Below, in pieces: positions 32,605-42,246 of a stretch of DNA of 64,000 bases. The notes beneath the pieces are model-generated. The model was not told the origin of the DNA and made no database searches. It saw only the letters and a program-made list of their open reading frames with translations. The DNA comes from Actinoalloteichus fjordicus. GTDB lineage: Bacteria; Actinomycetota; Actinomycetes; Mycobacteriales; Pseudonocardiaceae. The DNA lies in contig NZ_CP016076.1 of assembly GCF_001941625.1 (NCBI RefSeq), positions 1,736,001 to 1,800,000 on the forward strand. The letters are read 5' to 3'. A program made the translations under genes and the position numbers. Each line of letters opens with the position of its first letter. Position 1 is the stretch's first letter.

Positions 32605-35163
32605 TCAGTGGTCGTCGAAGGCCCGCGCGGCCAGTGCGCGGACGATCCCCGCTCGACCCTCGGACACCAGCCTCCGCAGCGCGGGCGGATGGTCTCCCGC
32701 CAGCCAGGCGTCAGCCGCCTCCACGGTGCTCGTCTCGACCGCCCAGGACGGGAAGAGCCCCACGACGGCAGGCTGAGCCCGTTCGATCGATCGCCGCCGC
32801 CACACGTCGTCCACCTCCGCGAAGTACCGCTGGACGTAGTCGGCCAGCAGCTTCTTCTGCGCCGGATGCGAGAAGCCGTGGATGATCGCCTCGTTCACGG
32901 CGTTGGGCAGCTCGTCGTCGTGCACGGCCCGTCGCCATGCCTCCTCCTTGGCCTCCGCCGTCGGCCGCAGTGCTCGCGCGCGCTCCGCATGCCTGCGTCC
33001 GGTCGCGGTCGGGTCGCGACACAGCTCCGCCTCGATCTCGGCGGTGTCGGCCGCACCATGGGCTACCAGCGCGAGCAGCAGACGCCAGCGCAGGTCCGTG
33101 TCCACCGTCAGGCCGGGCAGCGGGTCGGAGCCGTCCAGCCAGCCCCGGAGCACGTCGAGCTGCTCTGAGGTGAGCACCGATCCGGAGAGCGAGTTGACGA
33201 AGGCGAGCTGGTGGTCCGAGCCCGGCTCGGCGGCACGGGCGAGTTCGAGCACCCTGGTGGTCAGCCGTCGCCAGCCCTCCGGCGCCCAGTCGGGCGCGGC
33301 GTAGGAGGACAGTGCGGTCTGTGCCTGCATGAGCAGGCGCTGCGCCACCCCCACCTCTTCCTCGGCATGCACGCCGCCGAGCGCGAGCGCCACGAAGTCC
33401 CGAGCCTTGAGTTCGGCCTCCCGCGCCATCTCCCAGGCCGCCGACCAGCACAGGGTCCTGGGCAGCGACTCCTCGATGTCGGAGATCCGGTCGATCAGCG
33501 CGGCCAGCGAGTCGGGGTCGAGCCGCATCACGCAGTAGGTCAGGTCGTCGTCGTTGACCAGCACGATCTTTCCGCGCGGCACCCCGACCAGCTCGGCGAC
33601 CTCGGTGCTCTGACCGGACACGTCCACCTCTGCCCGGTGGGTCCTGACGAGCCTGCCGCGCTCATCCTCGTCGTAGACGCCCACCGCGAGCCGGTGCGTG
33701 CGGAGCTCGCCCGCACCGGGGTGGGCGGGTCCCTGGACGACCTCGAACCGGGTGAAGCGACCCTCGTCGTCGAGTTCGAAGCGCGGCCGCAGGGAGTTCA
33801 GCCCCGTCGTCTCCAGCCACTGCGCGCTCCACCAGGACAGGTCTCGACCGGAGGCCTCCTCCAACGCGGCCAGCAGATCCGCGAGGGTGGCGTTGCCCCA
33901 GGCATGGCGGGCGAAGTAGACCCGCAGTCCGGCGAGGAAGTTGTCCAGCCCGACGTAGGCGACGAGCTGCTTGAGGACGCTGGCGCCCTTGGCGTAGGTG
34001 ATGCCGTCGAAGTTGACCTCGACGGCGTGGGTGTCGGGGATGTCTGCCGCGACCGGATGCGTCGAGGGAAGCTGATCCTGACGGTAGGCCCAGGACTTCT
34101 CGATGTTGGCGAAGGTCGTCCAGGCCTGGGTGTACTCGGTGGCCTCGGACTGCGACAGGACGCTCGCCCAGGTCGCGAACGACTCGTTGAGCCACAGGTC
34201 GTTCCACCAGCGCATGGTCACGAGGTCGCCGAACCACATGTGGGCCATCTCGTGCAGCACGGTCTCGCAGCGGCGCTCGTAGGAGTACCGGGTGACCCGC
34301 GACCGGAAGACGTAGTCCTCCAGGAACGTCACGCAGCCCGCGTTCTCCATGGCGCCCGCGTTGAACTCCGGCACGAAGCACTGGTCGTACTTGCCGAACG
34401 GGTAGGGCACGCCGAAGGCCTTGTTGTAGAACGCGAAGCCCTGTCGGGTCTCGGTGAACAGGCGGTCGGCGTCCAGGTGCTCCGCGAGCGAGGCGCGGCA
34501 GTACAGCCCCAACGGGATGACGCCGTGCTCGTCCTCGTACTCGGCACGCCACTCGGCGTAGGGTCCTGCGACCAGAGCCACCAGGTAGGTCGACATCGGT
34601 CGGGTGGTCGCGAAGACATGTCGGGCGGCCGCGCCGACGGTCGTCGTCTCGCTGATCAGGTCGTTGGAGATCACCTTCCAGCTCGACGGAGCGGTGACCG
34701 TGAGCTGGTACACGGACTTCAGATCCGGCTGATCGAAACAGGCGAACATCAGCTTGGCGTCGGAGGTCTCGAACTGCGTGTACAGGTACACGCCGTCGTC
34801 GACCGGATCGACGAAGCGGTGCAGGCCCTCGCCGGTGTTCATGTAGCGGCAGTCGGCATGCACGACGAGCTCGTTCTCGGCTGCCAGCTCGGGCAGCGCG
34901 ATGCCATCCTCCTCGCGGTAGCCGCCCAGGTCGAGCTCGACGCCGTTGAGGACGGCTCGGTCGACCTGCTCGGCGACCAGATCGATCCAGCTTCGGGCGC
35001 CGACCTCCGAGGAACGGAAGCGGACCGTGGTGACGGATCGGAAGGTCTTCTCGCCGGGACCGCCCTCGCCGTCGGTGAGGTCCAGGTCGATGGCGTAGGA
35101 CGTCACGCTCAGCAGCTCGGCCCGCTCGCGGGCGGCTTCGCGGGTCAGGTTCGGGGCGGGCAA
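32605..35163 (-). CDS. pepN: aminopeptidase N (M1 zinc metallopeptidase)
   Basis: 852 residues, normal for actinobacterial PepN. The exopeptidase motif GAMEN (in FNAGAMENAGCVTFLEDYVF) recognises the substrate amino terminus. The zinc site is HEMAHMWFGD with the downstream Glu in LWLNESFATW. The C-terminal alpha-solenoid domain fills about residues 430-850. It removes N-terminal residues from peptides in the cytoplasm, complementing the Clp proteases further right. The start is uncertain: TTG 35163 begins LPAPNLTREAARERA and has GAGGTG 5 bases upstream, whereas the frame extends to another TTG at 35235. It is the homologue of Rv2467 and sits next to the Rv2466c-like gene as in mycobacteria. 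Confidence 0.93.
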   Translation of the reverse strand: MPAPNLTREAARERAELLSVTSYAIDLDLTDGEGGPGEKTFRSVTTVRFRSSEVGARSWIDLVAEQVDRAVLNGVELDLGGYREEDGIALPELAAENELVVHADCRYMNTGEGLHRFVDPVDDGVYLYTQFETSDAKLMFACFDQPDLKSVYQLTVTAPSSWKVISNDLISETTTVGAAARHVFATTRPMSTYLVALVAGPYAEWRAEYEDEHGVIPLGLYCRASLAEHLDADRLFTETRQGFAFYNKAFGVPYPFGKYDQCFVPEFNAGAMENAGCVTFLEDYVFRSRVTRYSYERRCETVLHEMAHMWFGDLVTMRWWNDLWLNESFATWASVLSQSEATEYTQAWTTFANIEKSWAYRQDQLPSTHPVAADIPDTHAVEVNFDGITYAKGASVLKQLVAYVGLDNFLAGLRVYFARHAWGNATLADLLAALEEASGRDLSWWSAQWLETTGLNSLRPRFELDDEGRFTRFEVVQGPAHPGAGELRTHRLAVGVYDEDERGRLVRTHRAEVDVSGQSTEVAELVGVPRGKIVLVNDDDLTYCVMRLDPDSLAALIDRISDIEESLPRTLCWSAAWEMAREAELKARDFVALALGGVHAEEEVGVAQRLLMQAQTALSSYAAPDWAPEGWRRLTTRVLELARAAEPGSDHQLAFVNSLSGSVLTSEQLDVLRGWLDGSDPLPGLTVDTDLRWRLLLALVAHGAADTAEIEAELCRDPTATGRRHAERARALRPTAEAKEEAWRRAVHDDELPNAVNEAIIHGFSHPAQKKLLADYVQRYFAEVDDVWRRRSIERAQPAVVGLFPSWAVETSTVEAADAWLAGDHPPALRRLVSEGRAGIVRALAARAFDDH

Positions 35164-35341
35164 CAGATCACCTCGGTCTGCAGTCTGGGCAGGTCGCTGG
35201 CATCCAATCACGTCCGGCGCGGCCGGGGCAGTCAACCGACTGGGTCAGCCCGATCGGGAATTCCTCGTCGATGTCGCATGGTTGTCGTTCATGGTGCACC
35301 CCGACGGGTGACAGGCCGACCGATTTCCGAGGAGACCCTGC

Positions 35342-35971
35342 ATGGCACAGGACCCGAACACGAACGCGGCGAGGACCACGGTGGACTTCTGGTTCGACCC
35401 GGTCTGTCCCTTCGCCTGGATCACGTCGCGGTGGATCCTCGAGGTTCAGAAGGTGCGCGACATCGACCTCCGGTTCCGGGTGATGAGCCTGTCCGTCCTC
35501 AACGAGGGACGTGAGCTGTCCGAGGACTACCAGGCTCTGATGGACCGCTCCTGGGGTCCGGTCCGCGTGGCGATCGCCGTGGAGCATCAGCACGGGCCGG
35601 AGGCGCTGGCCGCCTACTACACGGCGATCGGCACGCTGATCCACGTCGAGGGGGTCCGGGATCGGCCGACGGCCATCTCGCAGGCGCTCGCGGAGGCCGA
35701 GCTGCCTGCCGAACTGATCGAGGCCGTCGAGTCCACCGCCTACGACGAGCGGCTGCGGGCGAGCCACCATGAGGGCATGGACCCGGTGGGGGAGGACGTG
35801 GGCACGCCGACGATCCACATCGACGGCACCGCCTTCTTCGGCCCGGTGTTGACGAAGATCCCCCGCGGCGAGGAGGCGGGCCGCATCTTCGACGGCGCGC
35901 GGCTGTTGGCCGACTATCCGTACTTCTTCGAGTTGAAGCGGACCCGTACCGGAGAGCTCGACTTCACCTGA
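35342..35971 (+). CDS. Rv2466c-like DsbA-family (mycothiol-dependent nitroreductase type) protein with CPFA active site
   Basis: 209 residues, thioredoxin fold. [20 protein letters not shown] aligns with the active-site region of M. tuberculosis Rv2466c, which as I recall carries CPWC there. Further matches are [51 protein letters not shown] and the ending [11 protein letters not shown]. Rv2466c uses reduced mycothiol (mycoredoxin-like chemistry). Here the second active-site cysteine is Ala (C-P-F-A), so only a monothiol mechanism would be possible. The gene is divergent from pepN. A strong hairpin follows 7 bp after the stop. The partner enzymes of mycothiol synthesis are not in the window. 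Confidence 0.88.
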   Translation: MAQDPNTNAARTTVDFWFDPVCPFAWITSRWILEVQKVRDIDLRFRVMSLSVLNEGRELSEDYQALMDRSWGPVRVAIAVEHQHGPEALAAYYTAIGTLIHVEGVRDRPTAISQALAEAELPAELIEAVESTAYDERLRASHHEGMDPVGEDVGTPTIHIDGTAFFGPVLTKIPRGEEAGRIFDGARLLADYPYFFELKRTRTGELDFT

Positions 35972-35977
35972 TCGGTC

Positions 35978-36015
35978 GGATCCCTTCCCGCCGGATGACC
36001 GGCGGGGAGGGATCC
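35978..36015 (+). terminator. intrinsic terminator hairpin
   Basis: A 17-bp stem (35978-35994 with 35999-36015) starting GGATCCCTTCCCG and closing GGGGAGGGATCC, one G-U pair and an ATGA loop. It ends the Rv2466c-like transcript. Short GATGCGCCTC repeats follow it (about 36026-36075) before the aldehyde dehydrogenase gene. Confidence 0.8.
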
Positions 36016-36140
36016 GCCTCCGCAGAGGGGGATGCGCCTCGCGGGGATGATGCGCCTCGGCGGGGAGGGATGCGCCTCGGCGGGCGGGTGTGCCACGCTC
36101 GGGGCCGACGCATCGACCGCGCACAACTCGGGGAGGACCC

Positions 36141-37571
36141 ATGGCGGCTCCTGGCACCGCTCGCACCGGTCACCTGATCGGCGGACGGGCGGTGATCGGC
36201 GGCGATGAACGGATCGACGTCGTCAATCCCGCCACCGAGCAGGTCATCGCCTCGATTCCGGCGGGGACCGCCGACGACGTCGATGCGGCCGTTCGCGCCG
36301 CGGCCGCCGCCTGGCCCGGCTGGGCGGCCACCTCCGTCACGGAGCGAGCGGCCGCCGTGCGCAGGATCTCCGGCGGACTGGCCGCGCGAGGCGCCGATCT
36401 CGCCGCCACCATCTCGGCCGAGATGGGCTCACCGATCTCCTTCGCCACGAAGGTCCAGGCCGGGCTGCCGGTGGCGACCTCGGCGGCCGTGGCGGACCTG
36501 CTCGACTCGGGGTATTCCTTCACCGAGGAGATCGGCAACTCGCGGATCGTTCGGGAGCCGGTCGGGGTCGTCGGCTGCATCACCCCGTGGAACTATCCGC
36601 TGCACCAGCTCGTGGCGAAGGTCGCACCGGCCCTGGCCGCCGGGTGCACGGTAGTGATCAAACCGAGCGAGATCGCCCCGCTCTCCGCCGGGATCTTCGC
36701 CGAGATCGTCGCCGAGGCCGGTGTTCCGCCGGGCGTCGTCAACATCGTGCACGGCACCGGACCGATCGTGGGCGAGGCGCTCGCCACGCATCCGCTGGTC
36801 GACATGGTCTCCTTCACCGGCTCCGTCGCGGCAGGCAGCCGGGTCGCCGCGCTGGCGGCCGGGACCGTCAAGAAGGTGGCCCTCGAGCTGGGCGGCAAGT
36901 CCGCGAACATCATCCTCGACGACGCCGACCTGACCAAGGCGGTCAAGATCGGTCTGGCCAACTGCTTCATCAACGCGGGGCAGACCTGCACGGCGTGGTC
37001 GCGCATGCTGATCCCCGAATCGCTGCACGACCAGGCGGTGACGCTGGCGGAGTCGGCCGCCGCCCGATACACGCCGGGCGATCCCACCGACCCGGCCACC
37101 CGGATCGGGCCGCTGGCCTCGGCGACGCAGCGGGACCGGGTGCTCGACTTCCTCCGAAGCGGTATGGAGGCGGGCGCTCGGCTGGTCGTCGGCGGCACCG
37201 AGACGCCGACCGGCCTCGATCGCGGGTCCTATGTGCTGCCCACCGTGTTCGCCGAGGTCCGACCCGAGATGACCATCGCGCGCGAGGAGATCTTCGGCCC
37301 GGTGCTGGCGATCATGCCGTATCGCGACGAGGACGAGGCCGTCGAGATCGCCAACTCCACCGACTACGGGCTGTCCGGCGCGGTGTTCTCCGCAGATCAG
37401 GATCGTGCGCTCGCGGTGGCCGGCCGGATGCGCACCGGTCAGGTCGACGTCAACGGCGCGGCCTTCAATCCGATGGCGCCCTTCGGCGGGTATCGACGCT
37501 CCGGGGTGGGCAGGGAACTCGGGCGCTTCGGATTGGAGGAGTTCCTCGAGGTCAAGTCGATCCAGGTGTGA
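36141..37571 (+). CDS. NAD(P)-dependent aldehyde dehydrogenase
   Basis: 476 residues, standard ALDH superfamily length. The cofactor-binding [20 protein letters not shown], the general base in [11 protein letters not shown] and the nucleophile in [13 protein letters not shown] are all in place, and the C-terminal [13 protein letters not shown] and [14 protein letters not shown] complete the family pattern. It oxidises an aldehyde to the acid; the substrate cannot be told. ATG 36141 is preceded by GGGAGGA, and the open frame upstream to 36090 is not family-like. It does not belong to the mycobacterial gene order here and has its own terminator-bounded unit, convergent with the XRE-like regulator. 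Confidence 0.93.
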   Translation: MAAPGTARTGHLIGGRAVIGGDERIDVVNPATEQVIASIPAGTADDVDAAVRAAAAAWPGWAATSVTERAAAVRRISGGLAARGADLAATISAEMGSPISFATKVQAGLPVATSAAVADLLDSGYSFTEEIGNSRIVREPVGVVGCITPWNYPLHQLVAKVAPALAAGCTVVIKPSEIAPLSAGIFAEIVAEAGVPPGVVNIVHGTGPIVGEALATHPLVDMVSFTGSVAAGSRVAALAAGTVKKVALELGGKSANIILDDADLTKAVKIGLANCFINAGQTCTAWSRMLIPESLHDQAVTLAESAAARYTPGDPTDPATRIGPLASATQRDRVLDFLRSGMEAGARLVVGGTETPTGLDRGSYVLPTVFAEVRPEMTIAREEIFGPVLAIMPYRDEDEAVEIANSTDYGLSGAVFSADQDRALAVAGRMRTGQVDVNGAAFNPMAPFGGYRRSGVGRELGRFGLEEFLEVKSIQV

Positions 37572-37589
37572 GCCCGGATCGCGGAGCCG

Positions 37590-38621
37590 TCAGTCCGCCC
37601 AGTCCCATCGCATGCCGTAGATCCCCGGTGCGACGTCCAGTTCGATGACGTGCGCGGTGTGCGAGGCGCCGATCGCGACCTCCCGCAGCCCCTGTTCCGG
37701 GGCGTCGGCGTTGGGCCGGTGGTAGCGCAGGCACCGGACGGGCAGCGCATCCGGCTGGAAGCCGACCTGGAGCACGTACTGCCGGGTGGGCATCACGAAG
37801 CGTCGATCGTGGAACAGGATGGGTTCGCCCGGCTGCCCCGCCACCTCGTACTCGAAGATGGTCGCCTCGCCCGCGTCGAGCACCCTGTCGAGCACGAGTT
37901 CGGCGACCATGAAGCCGCTCGGACCGTGGACGACCTCGCCGAGGGTGCAGTAACGGGTCGCGGTGATCGCGACGGAGCGCTCCGGCTCGGTGCGGTAGAC
38001 CAGGAAGCTGCGAGACACGCCGTCCACCGCTGCCTCCACGACCATCCGGGTGCGTACCGCCTGTTCGTCACGCTGGGAGCCGACCAGCACGATGTCCTGG
38101 ACGCTGAGCGGGCTGAGCTGATTCGGCGGCGGCACGTCGATGTGGGCCCGCAACTCCCGAACCGTGTCGGGGTCGGTCCAGAGCTGATCCAGGTCGACGG
38201 TGCCGTGGCTGCGAGCCACCCAGCGCCCACGGGGACGACGCGGGCCGAGCAGGCCGGTGAGCGACTCCTCCGGGAGGCCGAGCACCTCCTCCAGAATGCG
38301 CACTCCGCGCAGCGAGTCGGGCCGCTCCGGGCGACTGCGGCCGTGCCGCCAGTAGCTCAGGGTGGTGAGGCTGACGCGCACGCCCCGGTCGGCCAGTCGT
38401 CGTTGCAGCCGATCCAGGCTCAGGCCGCTCACCTCGATGGCGAGGCGCAGCGCGTTACTGAACGGGCCCTGCTCCAACGCCTCGGCGAGTTCCTCACGCC
38501 TGCCTGCGGGATGGGGCGCGTCGAGGCGGGGCTGTCGGGTCTGTCGAGAAGACGTCGGGGGCGTCGGAGGGCACGGCGGCTGCTGCGGCGGCGGTGCCTG
38601 CGGAGGTCGGTCGCCATGCAT
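37590..38621 (-). CDS. helix-turn-helix (XRE-like) regulator with C-terminal beta domain
   Basis: 343 residues. A Pro-rich head (PPQAPPPQQPPCPPTPPTSS) leads to an HTH at about 60-110: ALRLAIEVSGLSLDRLQRRL, ADRGVRVSLTTLSYWRHGRS. Then RILEEVLGLPEESLTGLLG follows, and a C-terminal region of about 200 residues rich in beta strands (MVVEAAVDGVSRSFLVYRTE, FMVAELVLDRVLDAGEATIF, YVLQVGFQPDALPVRCLRYH). The combination occurs in actinomycete regulators of unknown target. It may control the convergent aldehyde dehydrogenase or the MBL gene upstream, but nothing proves this. ATG 38621 has GAGGGGG upstream. Confidence 0.78.
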   Translation of the reverse strand: MHGDRPPQAPPPQQPPCPPTPPTSSRQTRQPRLDAPHPAGRREELAEALEQGPFSNALRLAIEVSGLSLDRLQRRLADRGVRVSLTTLSYWRHGRSRPERPDSLRGVRILEEVLGLPEESLTGLLGPRRPRGRWVARSHGTVDLDQLWTDPDTVRELRAHIDVPPPNQLSPLSVQDIVLVGSQRDEQAVRTRMVVEAAVDGVSRSFLVYRTEPERSVAITATRYCTLGEVVHGPSGFMVAELVLDRVLDAGEATIFEYEVAGQPGEPILFHDRRFVMPTRQYVLQVGFQPDALPVRCLRYHRPNADAPEQGLREVAIGASHTAHVIELDVAPGIYGMRWDWAD

Positions 38622-38803
38622 CGGGACCCCCTCGCGGTCGGGATGGGCAGAGGCTGTCGGTCCGGCACACCGCGCCGGGACCCGGCTGACAGGCGGGCGT
38701 ACCGCCCGCCGATCGACCTGCTCACGATATCCGCCGTGCACTCCGCCGCATCGTTGCATCCTCAACTTGATCAGTCGGTGAGATGCGCCCGCGATCTGCC
38801 TGG

Positions 38804-39628
38804 TCAGCGCAGTCGGTCGGCTGCGGTGCGGACGACCGCTGCGCCGAACGGGTGAGTCGGCCCCTCCTCGGCTGCGTAGGAGACTGCGCCGAGCGCCGCA
38901 GCGTGCTCGACCAGAGTGCGTAGTTGCGCGGCCTGTGTTCGGACGAACGCGATGTCGACCGGTCGGCCGTGACCGGGGACGAAACGGGTGACCGCCGAAC
39001 CGCGTTCGGCGAGTCCGGCCGCGAGTGCGGCCCAGTCTCGCGGGAACGAGTCCTCGAAGGCGGGCGGAGCACCCTGCTCGATCAGATCGCCGGTGAACAC
39101 CACGTCGACGTCCGGCACGGTCACGATCAGATCGTGATCGGTGTGCCCCCTGCCGAGGTGTTCGAGCACCACGGTCCGTCCGCCGAGGTCGACTTCGACG
39201 TGATCGGTCACGGTGCGATCCGGCGGGACCGCCCGCGAGGCCGAGAGCGCGTCGGCCAGATCGGGCCTGCCCTCGTCGCGATAGTGCGTCGACCACTGGT
39301 CTCGTTGGGCCGATGCGGTGGCCCTCAGCACCGCAGGCAGCCGCTCGTGTGCCCAGACCGGACAGGGGAGGAAGGCCTCGGTGCCGAAGCAGTGGTCGAA
39401 ATGGGCGTGGGTGTAGACGACGGCCCAGGGCAGCGACGTGCGTTCCCGGACGGCCGCCGCCAGGGCCGCTCCCTGTCGATGATCGCCGCCGGTGTCGATC
39501 ACCAGGCAGGATCGCGTGCCGATGACCAGACCGGTCGAGAGGTCCAGTTCGCGATGTCGCCGCACCAGCACTCCGTCGGCGATCTCGCTCCACCACGCGG
39601 CGGGCGCGGGCTCTGGCGGCTCGGTCAT
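38804..39628 (-). CDS. metallo-beta-lactamase-fold hydrolase
   Basis: 274 residues. YTHAHFDHCFG is the HxHxDH metal-binding motif, followed by the third-ligand region GRGHTDHDLIVTVPDVDVVF with Asp in FTGDLIEQG, and FVPGHGRPVD supplies a later histidine. The N-terminal strands (GLVIGTRSCLVIDTGGDHRQ) also fit the alpha-beta/beta-alpha fold. It probably hydrolyses a small ester or thioester in the cytoplasm; the substrate is unknown. It lies on the same strand as the ComB-like gene (stop 39727) with 98 bp between them. Confidence 0.87.
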   Translation of the reverse strand: MTEPPEPAPAAWWSEIADGVLVRRHRELDLSTGLVIGTRSCLVIDTGGDHRQGAALAAAVRERTSLPWAVVYTHAHFDHCFGTEAFLPCPVWAHERLPAVLRATASAQRDQWSTHYRDEGRPDLADALSASRAVPPDRTVTDHVEVDLGGRTVVLEHLGRGHTDHDLIVTVPDVDVVFTGDLIEQGAPPAFEDSFPRDWAALAAGLAERGSAVTRFVPGHGRPVDIAFVRTQAAQLRTLVEHAAALGAVSYAAEEGPTHPFGAAVVRTAADRLR

Positions 39629-39726
39629 GACTTCTGCTCCCGTGCTGTCGTCGGACGTGGTCCCTGCCGAGGTGCTGCGTCAGACTCGCAGCTGCTCGGC
39701 GCCGTGCCCCGGCCCGCCTCGGCGAA

Positions 39727-40500
39727 TCAGCCGAGGCGGGCTCCATCGACCAGGATGCCGTCCGCCAGCTGCGGTGCCGCTCGGCTGACGTCGAGGAGAC
39801 TCGCCAGCTCCACGTCGGCGGCGAAGCCCTCGTCGCGCAGCTCGCGGCCGGAGACGCAGCCCGCGATCACCTCCGCGATCCGGACGCGGCATCCCTGGAA
39901 GGACGCCTCGGCCAGTTCGGCCTCGGGGGAGAGGCCGCCGGTGGCCAGCCCCGCGATCACCGCTCCCGCGCCGAGGAGATCCTCCACTGCAGGCCGCAGC
40001 GGGCCTTCGTTCACTCCCCACCGCTCGCCCGCCGCGATCACCGCGATCGGCCCGCCTGCCGCGAGCGTCAGCGCCCGGCGAGCCGTCGCGCCCGCGTTGC
40101 GCAGACCGCCGACCAGCACGGCGGCCTGCCCTGCAGCGGCCGTGGCGCAGAGTGTGGCTCCGTTGGGGGAGGGCAGCGCGAGCAGCTGCCCGGCGGGGAT
40201 ATCCCGCAAGGAAGCGGGGCTCAGCGACCAGCCCGCACCGCGCCGAGGCCCGGCGAGCACGGCGCCTGCCCGCGTGGCCGCCTCGGCCGCTCGATCGTCG
40301 CGCCAGGGCAGCGGCAGGACCCGTGCCCCACGCCCGATCGCGACGTCGACGGCAGTGCTGAACGACAACACGTCGACGACGACCACCACCGCGCAGTCCT
40401 CGGCGAGGGCGGCGAGTCCCGCAGGCCCCCAGTCCAGCCGAATTCGGTGATCGGCCTGTCGAAACACGCGTGCATCAGCCATGTCGCCATCGAAGATCAT
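39727..40500 (-). CDS. 2-phosphosulfolactate phosphatase-like protein (ComB family)
   Basis: About 257 residues. The ComB-type pattern is clear: RLDWGPAGLAALAEDCAVVV, VDVLSFSTAVDVAIGRGARV, LPSPNGATLCATAAAGQAAV, and VIAAGERWGVNEGPLRPAVE followed by LLGAGAVIAGL. In methanogens ComB acts in coenzyme M synthesis, but actinobacterial members have no known pathway, so the activity is only inferred. The start is uncertain: ATG 40500, 40482 and 40524 are all in frame and none has a strong ribosome site. It is divergent from rpiB, whose start lies about 90 bp away. Confidence 0.8.
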   Translation of the reverse strand: MIFDGDMADARVFRQADHRIRLDWGPAGLAALAEDCAVVVVVDVLSFSTAVDVAIGRGARVLPLPWRDDRAAEAATRAGAVLAGPRRGAGWSLSPASLRDIPAGQLLALPSPNGATLCATAAAGQAAVLVGGLRNAGATARRALTLAAGGPIAVIAAGERWGVNEGPLRPAVEDLLGAGAVIAGLATGGLSPEAELAEASFQGCRVRIAEVIAGCVSGRELRDEGFAADVELASLLDVSRAAPQLADGILVDGARLG

Positions 40501-40593
40501 CCAGGGGGGCCGAGTCGAGTCCATTGCCGCTCTCGACCGCCGGTGCGGTCTCGCTCGTCGCCTCCGCCGCCGCAACCTGGCAGACTGCCCGGC

Positions 40594-41067
40594 GTGCGTG
40601 TCTATCTCGGTGCCGACCATGCAGGCTTTCAATTCAAGAACGAGCTGGCCGACCATCTCCGCGGCCTCGGCCACGAGGTCGTCGACGTCGGACCTCATGC
40701 CTACGACGCCGAGGATGATTACCCGGCGTTCTGCATCGAGGCGGCGAGTCGGGTGGTCGCCGACCACGGCAGCGTCGGGGTCGTGATCGGCGGTTCCGGC
40801 AACGGCGAACAGATCGCGGCGAACAAGGTGCCCGGTGCCCGGGTTGCCCTGGCATGGAGTCCGGAGACCGCACGGCTGGCGCGAAACCACAACAACGCCC
40901 AGCTCATCGGCGTCGGCGCTCGGATGCACACCACGCAGGAGGCGATCGAGATCGTCACGACCTTCCTCGACGCGACCTTCTCCGACGAACAGCGGCACTC
41001 GCGGCGGATCGGGCTGATCGCGGAGTACGAGTCCACCGGCACTCCGCCGCCGCTGCCGACGGGCTGA
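40594..41067 (+). CDS. rpiB: ribose-5-phosphate isomerase B
   Basis: 157 residues, RpiB/LacAB fold. VYLGADHAGFQFKNELADHL, VVDVGPHAYDAEDDYPAFC, and GVVIGGSGNGEQIAANKVPG with the catalytic-base region, plus ARLARNHNNAQLIGVGARMH. It interconverts ribose-5-phosphate and ribulose-5-phosphate in the pentose phosphate pathway. The Glu in GNGEQIAANK matches the actinobacterial RpiB active site (mycobacterial enzymes use Glu where E. coli uses Cys). GTG 40594. The order rpiB then nei2 is conserved with mycobacteria (Rv2465c-Rv2464c), here with a small membrane gene between. Confidence 0.93.
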   Translation: MRVYLGADHAGFQFKNELADHLRGLGHEVVDVGPHAYDAEDDYPAFCIEAASRVVADHGSVGVVIGGSGNGEQIAANKVPGARVALAWSPETARLARNHNNAQLIGVGARMHTTQEAIEIVTTFLDATFSDEQRHSRRIGLIAEYESTGTPPPLPTG

Positions 41068-41071
41068 GCCG

Positions 41072-41437
41072 ATGGCGGTCCCGGACCGACCGGTGCACTG
41101 GTCGCTGGTCCCGCTGCTCGCGGCGCCTGCGACCGTGCTCGGCGTCGTCCTGCTCTACTTCGGCCAGTCGGCCCTCGTGCCCGCCGTCGCGGGCGGTGTC
41201 GAGGGCATCTGCGGATCTCCGGACTGCGGACTCGGCATCGGCGTGATGCTGTTTCTCGCCGGGGTGGCGTCCGTGCTGGTGGCACTGCTGTTGTCCGTCC
41301 TGCTGGGACGAGCCAGGGCGCGGGGCGGCCGCGAGCTCGGACTGCACCTCGCCCTCCGCGATGCCGGTGCGGTGACGGCCTGTGTGCTGCTGGGGTATGT
41401 CATCGTCTCCGTGCTGCTGTGGTGGATGATCGGCTGA
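41072..41437 (+). CDS. small integral membrane protein, unknown function
   Basis: 121 residues with three predicted helices: SLVPLLAAPATVLGVVLLYF (about 11-30), LGIGVMLFLAGVASVLVALL (about 53-75) and AGAVTACVLLGYVIVSVLLW (about 97-117). Two cysteines in GICGSPDCGLG lie on the loop after helix 1 and could form a disulfide outside. It starts 4 bp after rpiB and its stop overlaps the nei2 start (TGATG), so the three genes form one operon. No family recognised. Confidence 0.7.
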   Translation: MAVPDRPVHWSLVPLLAAPATVLGVVLLYFGQSALVPAVAGGVEGICGSPDCGLGIGVMLFLAGVASVLVALLLSVLLGRARARGGRELGLHLALRDAGAVTACVLLGYVIVSVLLWWMIG

Positions 41438-42246
41438 TGCCGGAAGGACACACCCTGCACCGACTGGCCCGGCTCCACCAGCGGCGCTTCGAGGGTGGGC
41501 CGGTGGCGGTGAGCAGTCCACAGGGTCGCTTCGCCACGGAGGCCGCCCGGCTGGACGGCGTGACGCTGTGCGAGGCGCAGGCGTACGGGAAGCACCTGCT
41601 GCATCACTACGAGAACGGCCTGACCGTGCACGTCCACCTCGGGCTGTACGGCACCTTCGTCGAACATCCCCTGCCGGTCGAAGAACCGGTCGGGCAGGTG
41701 CGGATGCGGATCGTCGGAGCGGATCACGTCACGGACCTGCGCGGCCCGACCGCATGTCGGATACTGCTCGCGCCGGAGGTCGCCGCGCTGCAGGCGAGGC
41801 TGGGCCCCGATCCGTTGCGGCCGGACGCCGATCCCACCGCGGCGTGGACTCGTGTCTCCCGTTCCCGCGCCTCGATCGCGGCGCTGCTGCTGGATCAGTC
41901 CGTCCTCGCGGGGGCGGGCAACGTCTACCGCGCCGAGGTCCTGTTCCGCCACGGCGTGCCGCCGATGCTTCCTGGATCGCGTCTGGGTCGGGAGACCTGG
42001 GATGCGATCTGGGCGGACCTGGTGCTGCTGATGGGCGAGGGGGTGCGCAGCGGGCGCATCGACACCGTGCGCCCGGAACACGATCCGAGCGTCACCGGCC
42101 GGGAGCCCAGGCGAGATCGACACGGTGGAGAGGTCTACGTCTATCGGCGCGCGGGGATGCCCTGTCTGGTCTGTGGCGAGACCGTGCTGATGCGCGATCT
42201 GCAGGGCCGCAAGCTGTACTGGTGTCCCGCATGTCAGGCAGGCTGA
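41437..42246 (+). CDS. nei2: Fpg/Nei-family DNA glycosylase (endonuclease VIII, Nei2)
   Basis: 269 residues. The start PEGHTLHRLARLH supplies the catalytic Pro (after Met removal) and Glu. Then come the core strand LTVHVHLGLYGTF, the helix-two-turn-helix QSVLAGAGNVYRAEVLFRHG, and a C-terminal zinc finger CLVCGETVLMRDLQGRKLYW ending CPAC. It excises oxidised pyrimidines and nicks the abasic site. ATG 41437 is fixed by the need for Pro-Glu right after Met, and overlaps the previous stop. It corresponds to Rv2464c. Confidence 0.93.
   Translation: MPEGHTLHRLARLHQRRFEGGPVAVSSPQGRFATEAARLDGVTLCEAQAYGKHLLHHYENGLTVHVHLGLYGTFVEHPLPVEEPVGQVRMRIVGADHVTDLRGPTACRILLAPEVAALQARLGPDPLRPDADPTAAWTRVSRSRASIAALLLDQSVLAGAGNVYRAEVLFRHGVPPMLPGSRLGRETWDAIWADLVLLMGEGVRSGRIDTVRPEHDPSVTGREPRRDRHGGEVYVYRRAGMPCLVCGETVLMRDLQGRKLYWCPACQAG

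Noticed and set aside
33211-35514. 767-codon frame antisense to pepN
   Set aside because: Shadow of pepN; Val/Gly/Arg/His-rich composition and no start signal.
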